From positions 5,374,518 through 5,438,517 of the forward strand of contig NC_135561.1 in NCBI RefSeq assembly GCF_964340395.1: DNA of 64,000 nucleotides, given 5' to 3'. Source of the stretch: Glandiceps talaboti. Its lineage: Eukaryota > Hemichordata > Enteropneusta > Spengelidae. Positions 38,520-52,499 of the stretch are shown one piece after another. A program made the translations under genes and the position numbers. Within the stretch, counting starts at the first letter, position 1; every line of letters begins with the position of its first letter. The notes beneath the pieces are model-generated. The model was not told where the DNA came from. It did no database searches and was given only the letters and a program-made list of their open reading frames with translations.

Positions 38520-41500
38520 AAGTTGCTGCGTTATTGTTGGAAGCAGAGAGACAGCAAAATCTGATAAATAAGTCCCTGGATATTTTACCAGGGTATACCC
38601 ACCAAAATAATGATGAAATGTACATGCAATGTCTCGGATTTCAGCTTATCTGTTCTTAACAGGTTCTAAAAAACTTGTTATTAGTACCAGCTTAGGACGA
38701 TGATAAGAACTTGCATTGCTGATGTATGTAGCATAAAAACAGCTCCCAATAAGATGTAGCTGACAACTTTATTCAGATTTGGGTCGTACTAAAAATGCTT
38801 TCATAACGTAAAGTTCATGTACAAATACATGTAAATTGCTGAGGTAATATTTGCCAAACTTGGCAAAGTTGTATATTGATATTCCAAACCAGATATACAA
38901 ATGTAGTTACATACATATGTACTACATCTGATCTTTACCTGTCTGAACAAAATTGTAAGAGTGAACGAAATTGTAAGACCTCTCTCCTGTTTCCATGGTA
39001 ACCAGCTAGTATATATGATCTGGAACTTTGCAATATAATGATGTCTAGTGATCGACGTGTCAATCAACATGCAAGATGAATACAATGGCTTCCATGTAGA
39101 ATGATCACTGGATAACATTACCATGGTAATGAGGCAATTAATTTGGTCGTCAATATGATATTGAGAGTGAAAGTATGGATAAATATGTCTACATGTAACT
39201 CCTTGAGGGAAGAGAGGAATCGTATCGGTTGACTGTAGAAGCAATATTGTCTGAAAATATAAATCATGAATTCTGAAACTATATTGGGCTGAAATCTGAC
39301 GGATGTTTCTGGAAATGTGTAGATGAAGAATTAATCAGAATGTAATGACCCTATTAATGATATTCAAATTAGGTCGCAAAATGTGGATTTTGGTCAAAAA
39401 AGTTATATTTCAAAACTAAAATATGACAAGAGTATTAAGAGTATGGAAATTGAATAACCAAATACAAAGACAGACCATACAGAAAATTACCATTATGACA
39501 ATGGTATTTTCAGACTAAACCAGTCTTCAACTCCTGTCTGAATATATAATTAATGTGATAATGATACCTGAGATGAATATGATTCTGATTTAATGATATT
39601 CATGTCTACAAAATTAAAATTTATATTCTATGTATTAGCTTCTGGATTATCTTAAGTTATGGAATATTAGCTATCAATAATTATTAAAGTGATAGAATAT
39701 GAAATATTGATTCATATGGGGATTACATTATAATATAAATCATATGTTGACAGCAACATTTCATCTATATTCCCATTTTGAAGATGTATGAATATTTGAT
39801 GAAATGAACTGTTCTGGATTTCAGGATTTTAAAATGCTGTCAGTGTACCAGTATGTGTAAATTGTCTTAACATGTCTGTTGTCAAACCACATTTTCCAGC
39901 CCCAAGTTGTCAGTAACCATTCTGTAGATCATACTACAAATCAAGTATAGTAGGCAATAGTCTTTTCAGATAATGTTTGTCTTCAACAACCCCTTTGCAT
40001 AATTAATATTGGTTGTTAGTGGATATTATGCACAATATTCGTTATAAAGGATACTTTTGTTTTAGTCAGCTTGTAACCTTCACAGTGCTTGGTTTAAACC
40101 ACCAACTTCCATTGGTTTCTGAAAACTTATCTGAGTTCTTGGGCAAGCTGTGAATCACCAGTGTGTCGCGCCAATTGTATAAAATTGCAGGCACCTCATG
40201 GGACAGAGATTGTTAGATTTCATCCTGTCTGCTTATTGAGAGTTGAGGAACTTTAATGGGTTGTGCCATTATAGGCCTGTGGCAGATGTAATAATTGTAC
40301 TGGACTTTTGGGCCCTCATTCAACTGCAATATTGCAGCCAGAGAGGTTTTTTGGGTCATTTGACACACATTTTTTGGTCCTGACCCACAATTTTGGAAGT
40401 GACGGATCATAGATGATCCACACTAAAATTGTATGCAAATATGTTTACCAACATGACCACGCCTATAGCAACAGCTAAATGATCACGTATATTGCATAGA
40501 TAACAGTAGGGTTGGATAGGCAACTGCATAATCATTCAGCAAATATCTAGCATAGATCAGCATGTGGGTAAATATTTCTAAAAACTGTACAGTTATGCTA
40601 CAACACCATAACACTTTTCGTATAATGTCCCCCAAAAAATCTATGATGACCCAGAAAAGTGAGAGTCTCGGACACTATATCCCACTCTTTCAAAAGGCTG
40701 GCTGCAACACTGTAACTGTTAGAAAACATATAGATATGTCCATTACCAGTAGTCTATTAAGGCATCTATTTTTAGTATAACCATCATGGACATTAGACAC
40801 TTCCTAATGATGTCAGATCTTATCTCAATATCAGTAAGATAGCTATCTACTCACGTGCGTCCACGTCTTGACATAGAATGGTTTGATGTCCAGACTAATG
40901 ACCAATGTAAACGACCAGATATAGCTGATCTCAAGTCATTGCATCTCCACAAATTACTGTATACTTTCTCAGTATCAGGAAATATGTTAGAATTATATTA
41001 GAATTGCACCTGCAAATGGAGTCCATGGTAAGTGTGATTTTCATAAATTTTATATGTTTATTGCAATAGTTAGTATGATCGATTTGGTCTACTGCGGCAG
41101 CATGAGCTAAACATCTTGGGAAGAAACACTATACTGTTTATTGTGTATGTATTCCTGTATTGATACTGAATAATAATGGATTGCATAAGTGTTATTGTCA
41201 TTTGAACAATAGTAATAAAAAATGTATTATGTACATGTATGTATATACACGTAATTGCATAACTTGCAATTTTCTGCTTAAACAATGTATCAAGGACACC
41301 AAACCCCAAGTGTAATTAATTTCAGAGCACCCTTCTGATGAAATGTAAAACATAGTCCAAAGCGCTTCATTTTATACAAAAAACATAAAAACAGCAACCT
41401 GAGCCAAGATTCCCCCTTCCCTCCCTCCCTTGCCCCTCCTTTTCTTGGTCTCTGTCAAACAGTAGGTATTACATCATAGTACATGTACGGTCTGTGAGCC

Positions 41501-42647
41501 TTCTTAGGTAAAAACCTGTAGGGAATATGTGATTTGATAGTTGCATGATATGTGACAAAAGTAGTAATGAAAATGTCATATCTTAGATAAAATGGTGTGA
41601 TACCCAGATTGATATTCTCACTTTATGCATAAGTTATAAAGGAGTGAGTGGGTGGGTCCATAAAATCACTGATAATAGTTTGGTCTTACGTTTAGTAACG
41701 GGTATGCTGTATTACAAAGGTTATGGGTCAGTGGTGTAATAAATGTCTTGGTCTGGGTCTTGGTCTGATGGCTGCTTTGATGCAATCTTTACATAATAAT
41801 ACATGTAAACGTGTTTGGAATCTTGATTTTCATTTTTATCAAGTAGAAGTACCGAAATCATGAAAGCTTGGTATTCTTTATTGTGATGTACATGGAGAAC
41901 ACTGCACAAACATTAAAACCTAAACAAACTACGTACATAACTTAAGTCATAACTTTGGTTGGTATATTTTTTTGATCTGACAACCATTAATATATTCACT
42001 GAAAATTGTTAAAGTACCAAAAATTAGACATTGTACATGTCAATTAGAGGTCTATTTATCTATTAGAAGTATGCTAAAAGTTGAAATTGTGATTTACCTG
42101 GGTACTGATTTTTTGGGTGCGGACCCAAAAAAACAATTTGATTGGATATATTGCCCCATACTATGTGTATACTGCTATCCAAATATGTTTACCCAAATGT
42201 GATAATACTTAATAGTCGTAATATCTAACAATACATTTTGAGAAAAAATTTCCAGTTGCAGCTAGTGCAGCTTGAAGTCAAATGGTTATCTTGTTCAGAG
42301 AGGACACTACACTGTCTAATCTTGGTAATTTGACAATTCTAGTCATGAACTCTTGTTTATTGAATAAGTACAGCAATGCACAGAGCAAGGGCTTGCTGGA
42401 AAATTAATGACTCTAGAAATCCCAATAGTTAGTGTGTTCATCAGCCCACTAATGAATTAAAGTGCATTTGTTATGCATTTCATGAAAAATACTTGTAAAG
42501 TTAATGCTGATTGAATTTTCTATCATGGAAATTTGTTTCACTATTCACATCATGAAACAATCAGTTATGTATCCATCATTGCAATGAGTCTTATTAATAA
42601 TTCATATATTGTATTATTCTTAGATGTATCACCTCAGATCCAGTTAG
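38520..42647. other. Non-coding, nothing structured seen
   Basis: Four kilobases of AT-rich sequence. The longest open frame (38801-39244, minus) has an unremarkable composition, no splice context and no recognisable domain. A C/T-rich patch lies at 41410-41445. Confidence 0.5.
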
Positions 42648-42901
42648 ATGATGATGATGATGAAATGTATGTATGTATGTATGTATGTATGTATGTATGT
42701 ATGTATGTATGTATGTATGTATGTATGTATGTATGTATGTATGTATGAATGTGTGTATGTATGAATGTGTGTATGTATGTATGTGTGTATGTATGTATGT
42801 ATGTATGTATGTATGTATGTATGTATGTATGTATGTATGTATGTATGTATGTATGCATGTATGTATGTATGTATGTATCTATGTATGTATATGTATGTAT
42901 G

Positions 42902-42933
<32 letters not shown>

Positions 42934-42960
42934 TGTATGTATGTATGTACATGTTTGTAT
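42648..42960. repeat. (GAT)n then (ATGT)n microsatellite, about 310 bp
   Basis: A short GAT run (42648-42662) leads into ATGT repeats with AATGTGTG, CATG, CTATG and ATATG interruptions. All long frames here are repeat translations. Confidence 0.98.
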
Positions 42961-43379
42961 GTCCATTACGATCTTGCTGTGCTCATCAAAAGTACCAAAA
43001 TATAAAGTCTTTTGAAAGTATGATCAAACACATTCAGGGCAACATGTGCAAATGTCAAAATATGCATTTTTGTAGTGCATTCGTGATAAAAATCTAGCTA
43101 CTTTTGCATTCCACTCTTTAAAAGTTAGTCTATTTACCATTCAAGTCACGAAACACTTTCACCACTCGATCACTTGTCATCTATCTTCCAGCATTATTCG
43201 TGGCGTTATCCGGAAATGAACCCGTTGATGGTCAGGGTTATCCTGATTGATCAACATCAAGGTCAAGAATTCAATCAGTCAATTGATCACACAATGTCAG
43301 GTGCAGTTACATGTACAGGAAAGAAACTGTCAAACGGAATGATTTATTAGAAATCAGATACTGATACACAAGGTTCACA
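42961..43379. other. Non-coding, nothing structured seen
   Basis: Unique sequence without supported features. Confidence 0.5.
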
Positions 43380-43660
43380 TCTTCCTGGAGACACCTTAAA
43401 AGTCCTTAAATTTCAAAAGACTTCTGGAAATTCCTGGAAAAATGTGATTGACTCCTGGAAACTCCTGGAAAGTCAATCTACTGAATGATCAATGATACTG
43501 TTGTAAAGAGTCGATTAGAAATATGAGAAATGGGTATTAAAAAGCAGGTATGTTGATAAATAAAATGTATTTCACTGGTCAATACTCCTGGAAAATGACC
43601 AAAGTTGTCCTGAATACTCCTGGAAAAGTGACGAAAAATTCCTGGAAAGCCCTGGAATTT
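43380..43660. repeat. Cluster of TCCTGGAAA motifs
   Basis: About nine TCCTGGA or close variants in 280 bp (for example TTCTGGAAATTCCTGGAAA at 43423-43441, CTCCTGGAAACTCCTGGAAA at 43452-43471, and copies near 43587, 43618, 43639 and 43649). TTCCTGGAA matches the palindromic STAT-type form TTC-N3-GAA. Whether this is a binding platform or an eroded short tandem repeat cannot be told from sequence. Confidence 0.6.
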
Positions 43661-45689
43661 TATTTCAATTTAAGTGTATGAACCTTTGATAAACGAATAA
43701 GGAAGAATGGTAATTCATATTTCACCATGTACCAGCATCTTATTACAGAAATGTTTATGTATAACCATAATCATTGAAGAGAAATGAAAAAAGGCCATTT
43801 TGCATAATGTATATTATAATAAAATGTTACTGATGACAGAAAATATCAATAATGTATAAAGTTGAAAAGAAATTAATACTGGAATCCATTAAGCATAGTT
43901 TACTGTAGGATGACAACTACATAGTCACTTCAAACCAGACTCTAAAATAGTAACTCCATTCCTATTTATGATAGATGTGATGTTTGTGATCCATCAATCT
44001 AAAGTATAAATGGACCATAATTTGTGAATTAAGCCACGCTATGACAAAGCTCAGATCTGATTTTGCAATCAGGAAATAAAGTCACAGTTATGTATCAATC
44101 AGTCCTACTTTCTTTAAACGTCAGATGACAAATTGGTTTTAATCGGATGCAAATTAATTATAATTCACTTAGTTGACTGTACAAACTATTTTGAGATACG
44201 CGATAAGAAGATTTGAGGGTATGGTTCCCTTAGGAATCATTGGTTCGGAAGGGGTGGGTGTGTTAACTGTTCCTTGAGGTTTTAATAGCAAGGCTTGGAG
44301 ACAGAATGGTGTAAACAAATATTCCCCAAGGATAAACCATTTTTGCCATAGGTTGGTAGACAAATTATTCCTTTGGGATTAACAAGAGCTTTAGGATTAA
44401 AAAGGAACAGTAACTGCCCTTTGGATATTCTTTGGCAATAGAACACCTTTTTAAAATGATATTCTCTCACCTTAACAAAACGAGTGTTAAGTATAATACA
44501 GTACAGCAGTGATATCAGATTTTTAGTGAAAGTACATGTAAGTGATACCATTAATGTATTAGTAAATTGCCCAGAGAAAATATGAAGATTATGTGTTGTT
44601 TTGTGTTATGCTGGAATAGCCTTGAGGGAAATGTGAACCATGCAAAAGTACTGAATATATTACATGTACAAAATGTAGATAGAACTTCATTTTATTCCCC
44701 AATAATATTATTCTTTGTTCAACGAAGGTAAATACGAATGACCCAAGGAGTCATCCCAAAGTCCCATATTTTTAGTTTGAGTGCATCCAGCTTGGCTTGC
44801 ATGAGGTAACGTGATTTGATTGTTGCATTACTCTTGTTTACTCTGTCAACCTGTCCCACTTCTTGTTAAACCCAAGAAATGTACTATTGTACAATAGCAT
44901 GGAAATGTTATGCTGATGACATTTAGATGAACTCCATCTGGAGTAAGCTGTCTCGTAGCATGTCAAGACAGATTTCTCAGGGGGAATCCCTAAATTGGTG
45001 GATGTTTGTCTGAGATAAGACATGGAAATCTACATGGATCCAAGTCTCTGTATGTTGCCGATACTCAGCAGGCTAGGATACATTATCTGAAAAATTTGCT
45101 GAAATGAGTGTATGGCTATAGATTTGAAAAAATAATTACAGAAACTTATCTTAGTGCTGTCTAGATTCTCATTAGGTATATCGCAGATGGTACACAGCAA
45201 ATCAATTGTGTATGTATCAAATATGCAATGATCTGGTCTGTTTATGTCTCTACAATTCATGGCTGATATTTTTTCCAAATGGTCTGTTAATTGAAATACA
45301 GGTAATCAATTCAAATAAATTCAGGATTATAAAAACTGGTACAATATTTATGGAATGGAATAATACTAATTAGCATTATTCATTTTTCAAAATATTGTTA
45401 ACAAAGGATGAATTTAGATGGCACTTGGATATAAACATGGTTCAATCACTATAACTGCATATCATAGTATATACAAAGTATTCTCTATCTTTGAAATTTA
45501 CAAAATGTTGATTTCAGGTGGTACCTGGTGACCAGGTGACCATGTATTCACCCTCCTGCTAATGCTGAGCATTAGGTATGGTCTTGGCAGTTAGAATGTA
45601 TGGATCTATTGTAAATATCAATTGAAGCACTGTTCTGAAGGAGTAAAAATCAGTTCAACTTATTCATGAATCAAAATGGTGATGCATCA
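43661..45689. other. Non-coding, nothing structured seen
   Basis: AT-rich sequence. Minus-strand open frames at 44169-44551 and 44838-45278 show no recognisable domain or splice sites. Confidence 0.5.
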
Positions 45690-46480
45690 CTGTCCTGTCC
45701 AAACTGTCAACACATATTAATAAACTTCTCTCTGTTCTGGCTGTACTAACAAGGGTGTTGTCCATATACAGTTAACTATAAGCACTGTCACTGGCCAAGT
45801 GTCAGGAATATTGAATTTATTTTGATATAAATTTAGTCTTAATTCAAAGGTCTGCATATGCAGAATGCAGATGGCACTTGGTGCTTTATCACTGCATTGG
45901 CCAGATTGTTGACATAAAACAAATCTCTTTCTCCAGTCAACCGAGTTAAAAAGTCCATTCATGCCTATACTACAAAGGTTAGCATTGATGTGGCACTCTG
46001 TAATCATGTATGGGTCATCACTGCCCTGGCCAGTGTAGTGTTTAATTAAACAAATATCTTTCTCCTGTCCACTCTATTAAGTGTATCCATGTCAACACTA
46101 CAAAGGGTAGAATTGATTCATTGAGGTGGTACTTGGTGATCTAGTATAGTCTATTACAATCCTGTCCAGTCCTGAGTGTTGGCATGTGTCAATAAATCTA
46201 TTTTACTCCTGTGGTCATATGCTTGACAAAAACATGCTTCACAGGGTGAACTATTGTATCATAGATCTTGGCATGGACAGGGTCTATGACTACCCAGATT
46301 TGGCAAAATGAAATTTCTACATGTTTCAAGAATACAGTATACCAGACTAGAACTTGGATGATACATTGGTGGTCCAGTATAGCTTGTCACTGTCCTTGTC
46401 CTGTCCAGATCGTTGACACAGTTAACAAATCAAACAGCTGTCCTAAATACATTAAGTGTGTTACTCACACTGCACAGTGA
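45690..46480. repeat. Old tandem repeat, about 130-145 bp, five or so copies
   Basis: Recurring blocks: CACTGYCCTGTCCARANTGT or CACTGCCCTGGCCAG, GTTGACAYAAAACAAAT, CTCTTTCTCCWGTC, CTACAAAGGKTAGMATTGAT and GGTRRYACTTGGTGAT. Copies are diverged and boundaries approximate. The open frame at 45717-46007 (minus) lies within it and is discounted. Confidence 0.6.
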
Positions 46481-47082
46481 AAACTATACCGTTAAGCTTG
46501 TAGCATCTGTCAGATCAATCAAAGAGAATAATGTGTGAATTTTCATTGATCCATTAATAATTGGTTGTAATTAGTTCAAGGATTGATTAAGGACACCGTT
46601 GGCATCATGACAGATATTGATGTAGGTTTCTAGTCAAGTCTGTCACTATGATAACTGTTCTTGCTGTGTCGCTCACGTCCCTGTCAGTTTACATCCATGT
46701 TATGGCATATTAGACGTTACTAACTGGATGGTGACAGGTCCTGTCAAAGGCTATATGTCCAATTACAAGTTGTCCAAGTATCATAGAGCTTGTAGGCCAT
46801 TACTTGTGTTTGTGCCTAAAGGGATTCTATGTACTCATTGCAATGTATATGTACAGTCAGAATCTAGTGCATACTATGTTACAAGAAATCAGCAGTAAAT
46901 GAGTACAATAATGACTTGAGTTTTTGACCAGTTTTGCACCTCTCCAGGACTTTTTCAAGAAGCTTGTGAGGTAAATTTCTTTATTCCATGTGACTTAATG
47001 AAAGAAAGAGATTCAAATTTTATTCATGACAACATTTGCTTTTGGAAGAACTGATTCAGAAGTAAATTTTTGCTATTCACCT
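46481..47082. other. Non-coding, nothing structured seen
   Basis: Unique sequence between repeats. Confidence 0.5.
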
Positions 47083-47120
47083 TGTATGTATGTATGTATG
47101 TATGTATGTATGTATGTATG

Positions 47121-47154
<34 letters not shown>

Positions 47155-47345
47155 TGTATGTATGTATGTATGTATGTATGTATGTATGTATGTATGTATG
47201 TATGTCAGTCAGTCAGTCAGTCAGTCAGTCAGTCAGTCAGTCAGTCAGTCAGTCAGTCAGTCAGTCAGTCAGTCAGTCAGTCAGTCAGTCAGTCAGTCAG
47301 TCAGTCAGTCAGTCAGTCAGTCAATCAATCAATCAATCAATCAGT
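47083..47345. repeat. Compound (TATG)n - (CAGT)n - (CAAT)n microsatellite
   Basis: TATG repeats to 47204 switch cleanly to about 29 perfect CAGT units, then five CAAT units. The Cys-Met-Tyr-Val and Ser-Gln-Ser-Val open frames are translations of the repeat. Confidence 0.98.
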
Positions 47346-48399
47346 AGTTTATCATGTATTCATCTGTAAACTACATTCAATTTGAGCTACAGTGAATTTA
47401 GCAACAAATGGAAGTGACTCATATTTGAAATTGTTGTAGTGGTTTTTAGAGCAATGAAGAAAGTAAAAAGTTATTATGTACATACATAATTTAGCAATCA
47501 ACATCCACATGTACTAACGTTGCTATTATCTCCTCAGTCAGTTCTCACTATATCATGACATATTATAATTCAAGTATCATACTAACTTATTCAATATTCT
47601 TGGAGTGTGTTTATCATAATTTGGGTTGCTTAACAATGTGCCAACCAAGGCATTATTCATCATGTTTGTCAGACATATAAATACCGATAAAAGTCGGTGA
47701 ATTCTTTTCACGTGTTCATAACAATAATGTACTTGTGAACATGACAGCTGATGTCTTTACGGTAATGACTAGCTGTGAAGCTAAAAGCATCGTAATAGAC
47801 CAGTTTTTATTGTGACATCCTGAGTAGAATTAAGACTAAAAGAGAGTTATTTGTGATTTTGTTCACACTGCCTTCAAAGTTTATACATCATATGTCAATT
47901 GAATTGTTACCTTGACTTAAATCTAATGTAATTATGATGCAACGTTGCCATGTCAACCGTCGAAGTTTATGTAAATACTTTCTACTGTCAGGATCTGTAG
48001 TAGAGGCTGTCATGTTTTGTTATACATGTGTACATGTAAGTCACACTGCACTCTCTACTTTATCAAAATCATCTTCTTGTATGGGAATGAAGGGGGTTGC
48101 TTGCATTTGTTTTAGCAAATTTCCATTTTCTCCTTTCACCAAAGGGACATGAATGTATTCAACACACGTTTGTTTTCTCTGCTTGCATTCTTTCATCACA
48201 TGAATATACATGTACATGTAGGAAATTGAAACTGAAGTATTTGTTTCACTATTGTGCTAATAATGTACAGGTTTTTCTCAAATCATAACAGAATTTCTAC
48301 AAAAAAAGTTAAAGGAAATATCCTTATGTGATTTATATTTGTTGAATCTCAAGTTTTTCATTTGTCACAGTACATGCACACATAGTTGCACATATATCA
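47346..48399. other. Non-coding, nothing structured seen
   Basis: AT-rich unique sequence. Overlapping open frames near 47934-48288 have no splice support. Confidence 0.5.
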
Positions 48400-48530
48400 G
48401 TATTAATTGGCTGTTCTAAACACCTGTCGTGTTCTATCACTCCAATCAATTTCTAGGTTTTAACAACAACGATTGATTGGCTATTGTAAACAGGTGTCAT
48501 GTTAGCTATCGGCCAATCAATTTCTAGACT
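48400..48530. repeat. Two-copy repeat, about 70-80 bp, around GATTGGCT
   Basis: ATTGGCTRTTSTAAACASSTGTCRTGTT, then CCAATCAATTTCTAG, appears twice (from about 48406 and 48476). Each unit holds CCAAT in both orientations. Confidence 0.7.
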
Positions 48531-49429
48531 ATTTTACAAACATATCAATAGTTTCCAAATAAGCCAAAGTGTGACATGATAAAGGAATTTCTGGAAGTAT
48601 CACAAATATGCCTGAAAATGGATATAGAATAGTTGTTTTTGAAGAGCAATTATACCTTTGTATGGAGCAAATTTATAAAATTTTGAAAAGATTTAATAAT
48701 GTGAAAACTGTTATTACATAATACATGTACTCATAGCCACACCAATCTAATGATACAACCATACAACATAATATTATAGTTATTAGTTCCACACTCTTAG
48801 TTACAATTAGGCATCTACATTATATGATCCTTCACCAGCATTCTAAATGTAAAAATACATATATTGTCATGCAGTAAGAAAGCAATCAATGTAAGACTCT
48901 TATCACTAAACCAAATGGACTTGACTGGATCAATACTCCTCAGTACTATCCTACAAACACAGCTAACATTATAAAGACTCTTAAAATACAATCAATATTA
49001 AAGAAAGTAGAGGACCGTTGAAGGATTCTGTACCTTTTAAATGATTCATTCTCAGCTCTAATATTTACCTAATTGAGCAGAAGTGGCAACAAAACTGATT
49101 CAAAATAATTTGATAGAGACTCCAAATAACTTTTAGAAAATGTCTTTTATGCTACCTGTAGGCTAGAATATTTCTTTATTGGGTACCAGTAGAGATGATA
49201 ATGATCTGGTGTTGCATTTTGCCAATGATAGGCTCAGAATAATCTTTTCTGAAATGTCATGAGAACACACTCCTGGTGTTAGCGTAAAGATTGTTATCAA
49301 CAGTTGTTGAAAATCATCAATACTGGCTTATAGTATTGAATGACTTTTAGAGATTTTCTCACTCACCCATAGCTATATGTTCAGTTATTGAGTTCTTGAA
49401 AAGATGGAAACCATCCAACATGGCATTGT
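48531..49429. other. Non-coding, nothing structured seen
   Basis: AT-rich sequence with no supported feature. Confidence 0.5.
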
Positions 49430-49880
49430 TATTGATGTGACATTTACAAAATGTCATTGTAAATGTAATTTACTCCTCAGAGATAGGAAACCATTATCAA
49501 TAAATATGTCTGATAGAGTATTGAATTGACTTCTTTCAAACCTCTTCCTATCTGACTCCTGGTTGTAATGTTTTCCATTTTGAGTGAAAATGCATCCACG
49601 AACTTTTGAAAGGAAATTATCAATGTAGGTATACTTTTGAATGTCCACCTATCTGACTCCTGGCTGTAATGCATTTTTAGTTGAAATGGAAGCTTCTATA
49701 TTTGAAATCAGTATATTGATATCATGAACAGAAATTGGAATTTTGAATTCTGTGTAAGAAAACTTACTGCTGTTTGTGACATTTTCTATTTTTAGTTGAA
49801 AGAGAGCTCATCAACACAAAATTATCAATATTTATGTTATGAATAGATTGTATTTTGAATATCTGTGTAACTTATTCCTG
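49430..49880. repeat. Old degenerate tandem repeat, about 110-120 bp, four copies
   Basis: Recurring words TATCTGACTCCTGGYTGTAATG, TTTTWAGTTGAAA, AATTATCAATATWTATGTTATGAA and TTTTGAATWTCTGTGTAA in similar order. Strongly diverged; ends approximate. Confidence 0.5.
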
Positions 49881-50939
49881 GATTGAACCATGGTAACCAT
49901 GGTAACTGAGTAGTAGTTTGAGCTCGTTTATATGATTGATAGCATTGCTATCGTCTTGCCTTGGAGGATAAGTTGAGATCAAAGTGAATGTTATGAACTT
50001 GTAAGTTCTCAGCTTTATCATACCTGACAACCTCAGATTTGGTAAGACTTGGATCTCTAGTAATTCACTAGATTTAATCTCTACAGGCAATAATTTTGCA
50101 ATATGGTAATTTTATTTTTGCAAGATGATAGCTAGATTATTTTACCACCAATCTCTGTGCCCTCAGCATATTGGTTAATAGTTATAGCTTCCTTGTTTAT
50201 TTCCCAGATCTATTTTGCCTGAAATTAATTGCTTTAATGTCTATTTTGTCCCACTTTTTAATGATTTATTGCTTGCTTTCATGTCTGAAGGCAGGTGTAT
50301 GTAATTTTCATACATGTTTGTTTTGAACTCAATTTCATAGTCATTGATTAAAGAGGCCATATGGATGAGGATTGGATATTTTTAATTTACTAAACTTTTT
50401 TGTCATGGCTTCCTACTTGAAAAATCAACGCGACACAACATATGCCAAGTCCTTGTTTGTAGTTCAATGACTTGCAACAGCATAATTAATGTGTAAAAAT
50501 GTTTCTTATTGTACATACAATCACAAACATATTTACACATTTGTTTGGCTTTTTGCAATGTATTAAGTGACAAACACAGACTCAGACAATGTTGTTTCAC
50601 ATTGATTTTTCTAGTAGAACACCATAGTAAACTTGTTTTGTAAATTAAAAAATAAAAAATAACTACCCAATCCTCATCCATATGGCCACTTAAAAAGTAC
50701 TTCATCAAGGAAGGGACCAGCAACCATACTTACTGTAATTTGTGGAAATGAATTCGAATTTGTCTCCTTGTTTACATTTGAATTTGAACTATTTTTAGCA
50801 GATGCATGCAACTACTAAATAAGCTGTGTTCTCCTCAGCAACAAAAGTGCTGGTCAGTCATTAATATTCATGAACATTTACATTCATTAAGTGTTAAAAT
50901 GAATATCAAAATTTGTCAGTTGTTGGTTGTGATCAAAGG
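49881..50939. other. Non-coding, nothing structured seen
   Basis: A minus-strand open frame at 50403-50723 has no recognisable domain. GAGGATTGGATATTTTTAATTT (50367-50388) and AAATAAAAAATAACTACCCAATCC (about 50648-50672) form a weak long-distance inverted pair that includes CATATGGATGAGG. Confidence 0.45.
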
Positions 50940-52166
50940 AATGTCCTATAATATGTAGGGTTTGATGAGTATAATATGATGGTTTCGGTCATTTACTGCC
51001 CTGTAATATGTAGATTTCGGTCATTTACTGTCCTGTAATATGTAGATTTCGGTCATTTACTGTCCTGTAATATGTAGATTTTGGTCATTTACTGCCCTGT
51101 AATATGTAGATTTCGGTCATTTACTGCCCTGTAATACTGGTATGTAGATTTCGGTCATTTACTGTCCTGTAATATGTAGATTTTGGTCATTTACTGCCCT
51201 ATAATATGTAGGATTCAATAATTTACTGCCCTGTAATACTGGTATGTAGATTTCGGTCATGTACTATCCTTTAATAATATGTAGGTTTCTGTCATTTACT
51301 GTCCTGTAATATGTAGGTTTCTGTCATTTACTGTCCTGTAATATGTAGGTTTCGGTCATTTACTGTCCTGTAATATGTAGGATTCAATAATTTACTGTCC
51401 TGTAATATGTAGGTTTCGGTCATTTACTGTCCTGTAATATGTAGGTTTCGGTCATTTACTGTCCTGTAATATGTAGGATTCAATAATTTACTGCCCTGTA
51501 ATATGTAGGTTTCGGTCATTTACTGTCCTGTAATATGTAGGTTTCGGTCATTTACTGTCCTGTAATATGTAGGTTTCGGTCATTTACTGTCCTGTAATAT
51601 GTAGGATTCAATAATTTACTGCCCTGTAATATGTAGGTTTCGGTCATTTACTGTCCTGTAATATGTAGGTTTCGGTCATTTACTGTCCTGTAATATGTAG
51701 GTTTCGGTCATTTACTGTCCTGTAATATGTAGGTTTCGGTCATTTACTGCCCTGTAATATGTAGGTTTCGGTCATTTACTGTCCTGTAATATGTAGATTT
51801 CGGTCATTTACTGTCCTGTAATATGTAGATTTCGGTCATTTACTGTCCTGTAATATGTAGATTTCGGTCATTTACTGTCCTGTAATATGTAGATTTCGGT
51901 CATTTACTGTCCTGTAATAATATGTAGGTTTCTGTCATTTACTGCCCTGTAATACTGGTATGTAGATTTCGGTCATTTACTGTCCTGTAATATGTAGATT
52001 TCGGTCATTTACTGCCCTGCAATACTGGTATGTAGATTTCGGTCATGTACTGTCCTGTAATAATATGTAGGTGTCATTCAGTTACTGCCCTGTTATTTCT
52101 TTATAATAAAGTAGGTATTAATCAGTTACCACCCTGTAATATAGGTTTTAATCAGTTGCTGCCCTG
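50940..52166. repeat. 32-bp minisatellite, about 35-38 copies
   Basis: The unit contains TTTCGGTCATTTACTG then TCCTGTAATATGTAGG, with exact 32-bp spacing in the central part (51300-51900). Variants are CTGCCC/CTGTCC, GTAGG/GTAGA, GGATTCAATAA in place of GGTTTCGGTC (51381, 51477, 51605, spaced in multiples of 32), and insertions ACTGG or AAT. Both ends decay into degenerate units. No frame is kept. Confidence 0.97.
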
Positions 52167-52499
52167 TAAAAATGTATCATTTGTTGTGTTTCAAACAAGA
52201 AAGATGATAAATTAGATTGTTTACAAACCGCAGCCTTGCAGTATCAGTAGAATTGACATGATTTATTAGTATTGTCACTGTCATATCCTCTATGTAGTCA
52301 TACCAGCAACTCTACCTGTATGTTTGACAATTTAGGTACACATCCCCTACTTACACATGCTGTGTAGTACATGTCATAGGTGACTGTTAGCTTACCAAGA
52401 TATTCATTAATTATACCATAGCAACTCTGTCTCATACATTCCATGTTGTACTTTTAAATAATGTTGTTAGACTATATCTGTCAGTCAGTCAGTCAGTCC
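52167..52499. other. Non-coding, nothing structured seen
   Basis: Unique sequence with a short (CAGT)4 run at 52481-52498. Confidence 0.5.

Noticed and set aside
38801-39244. Minus-strand 147-codon frame
   Set aside because: No recognisable domain, no splice sites and AT-rich flanks; this length is plausible by chance over 64 kb.
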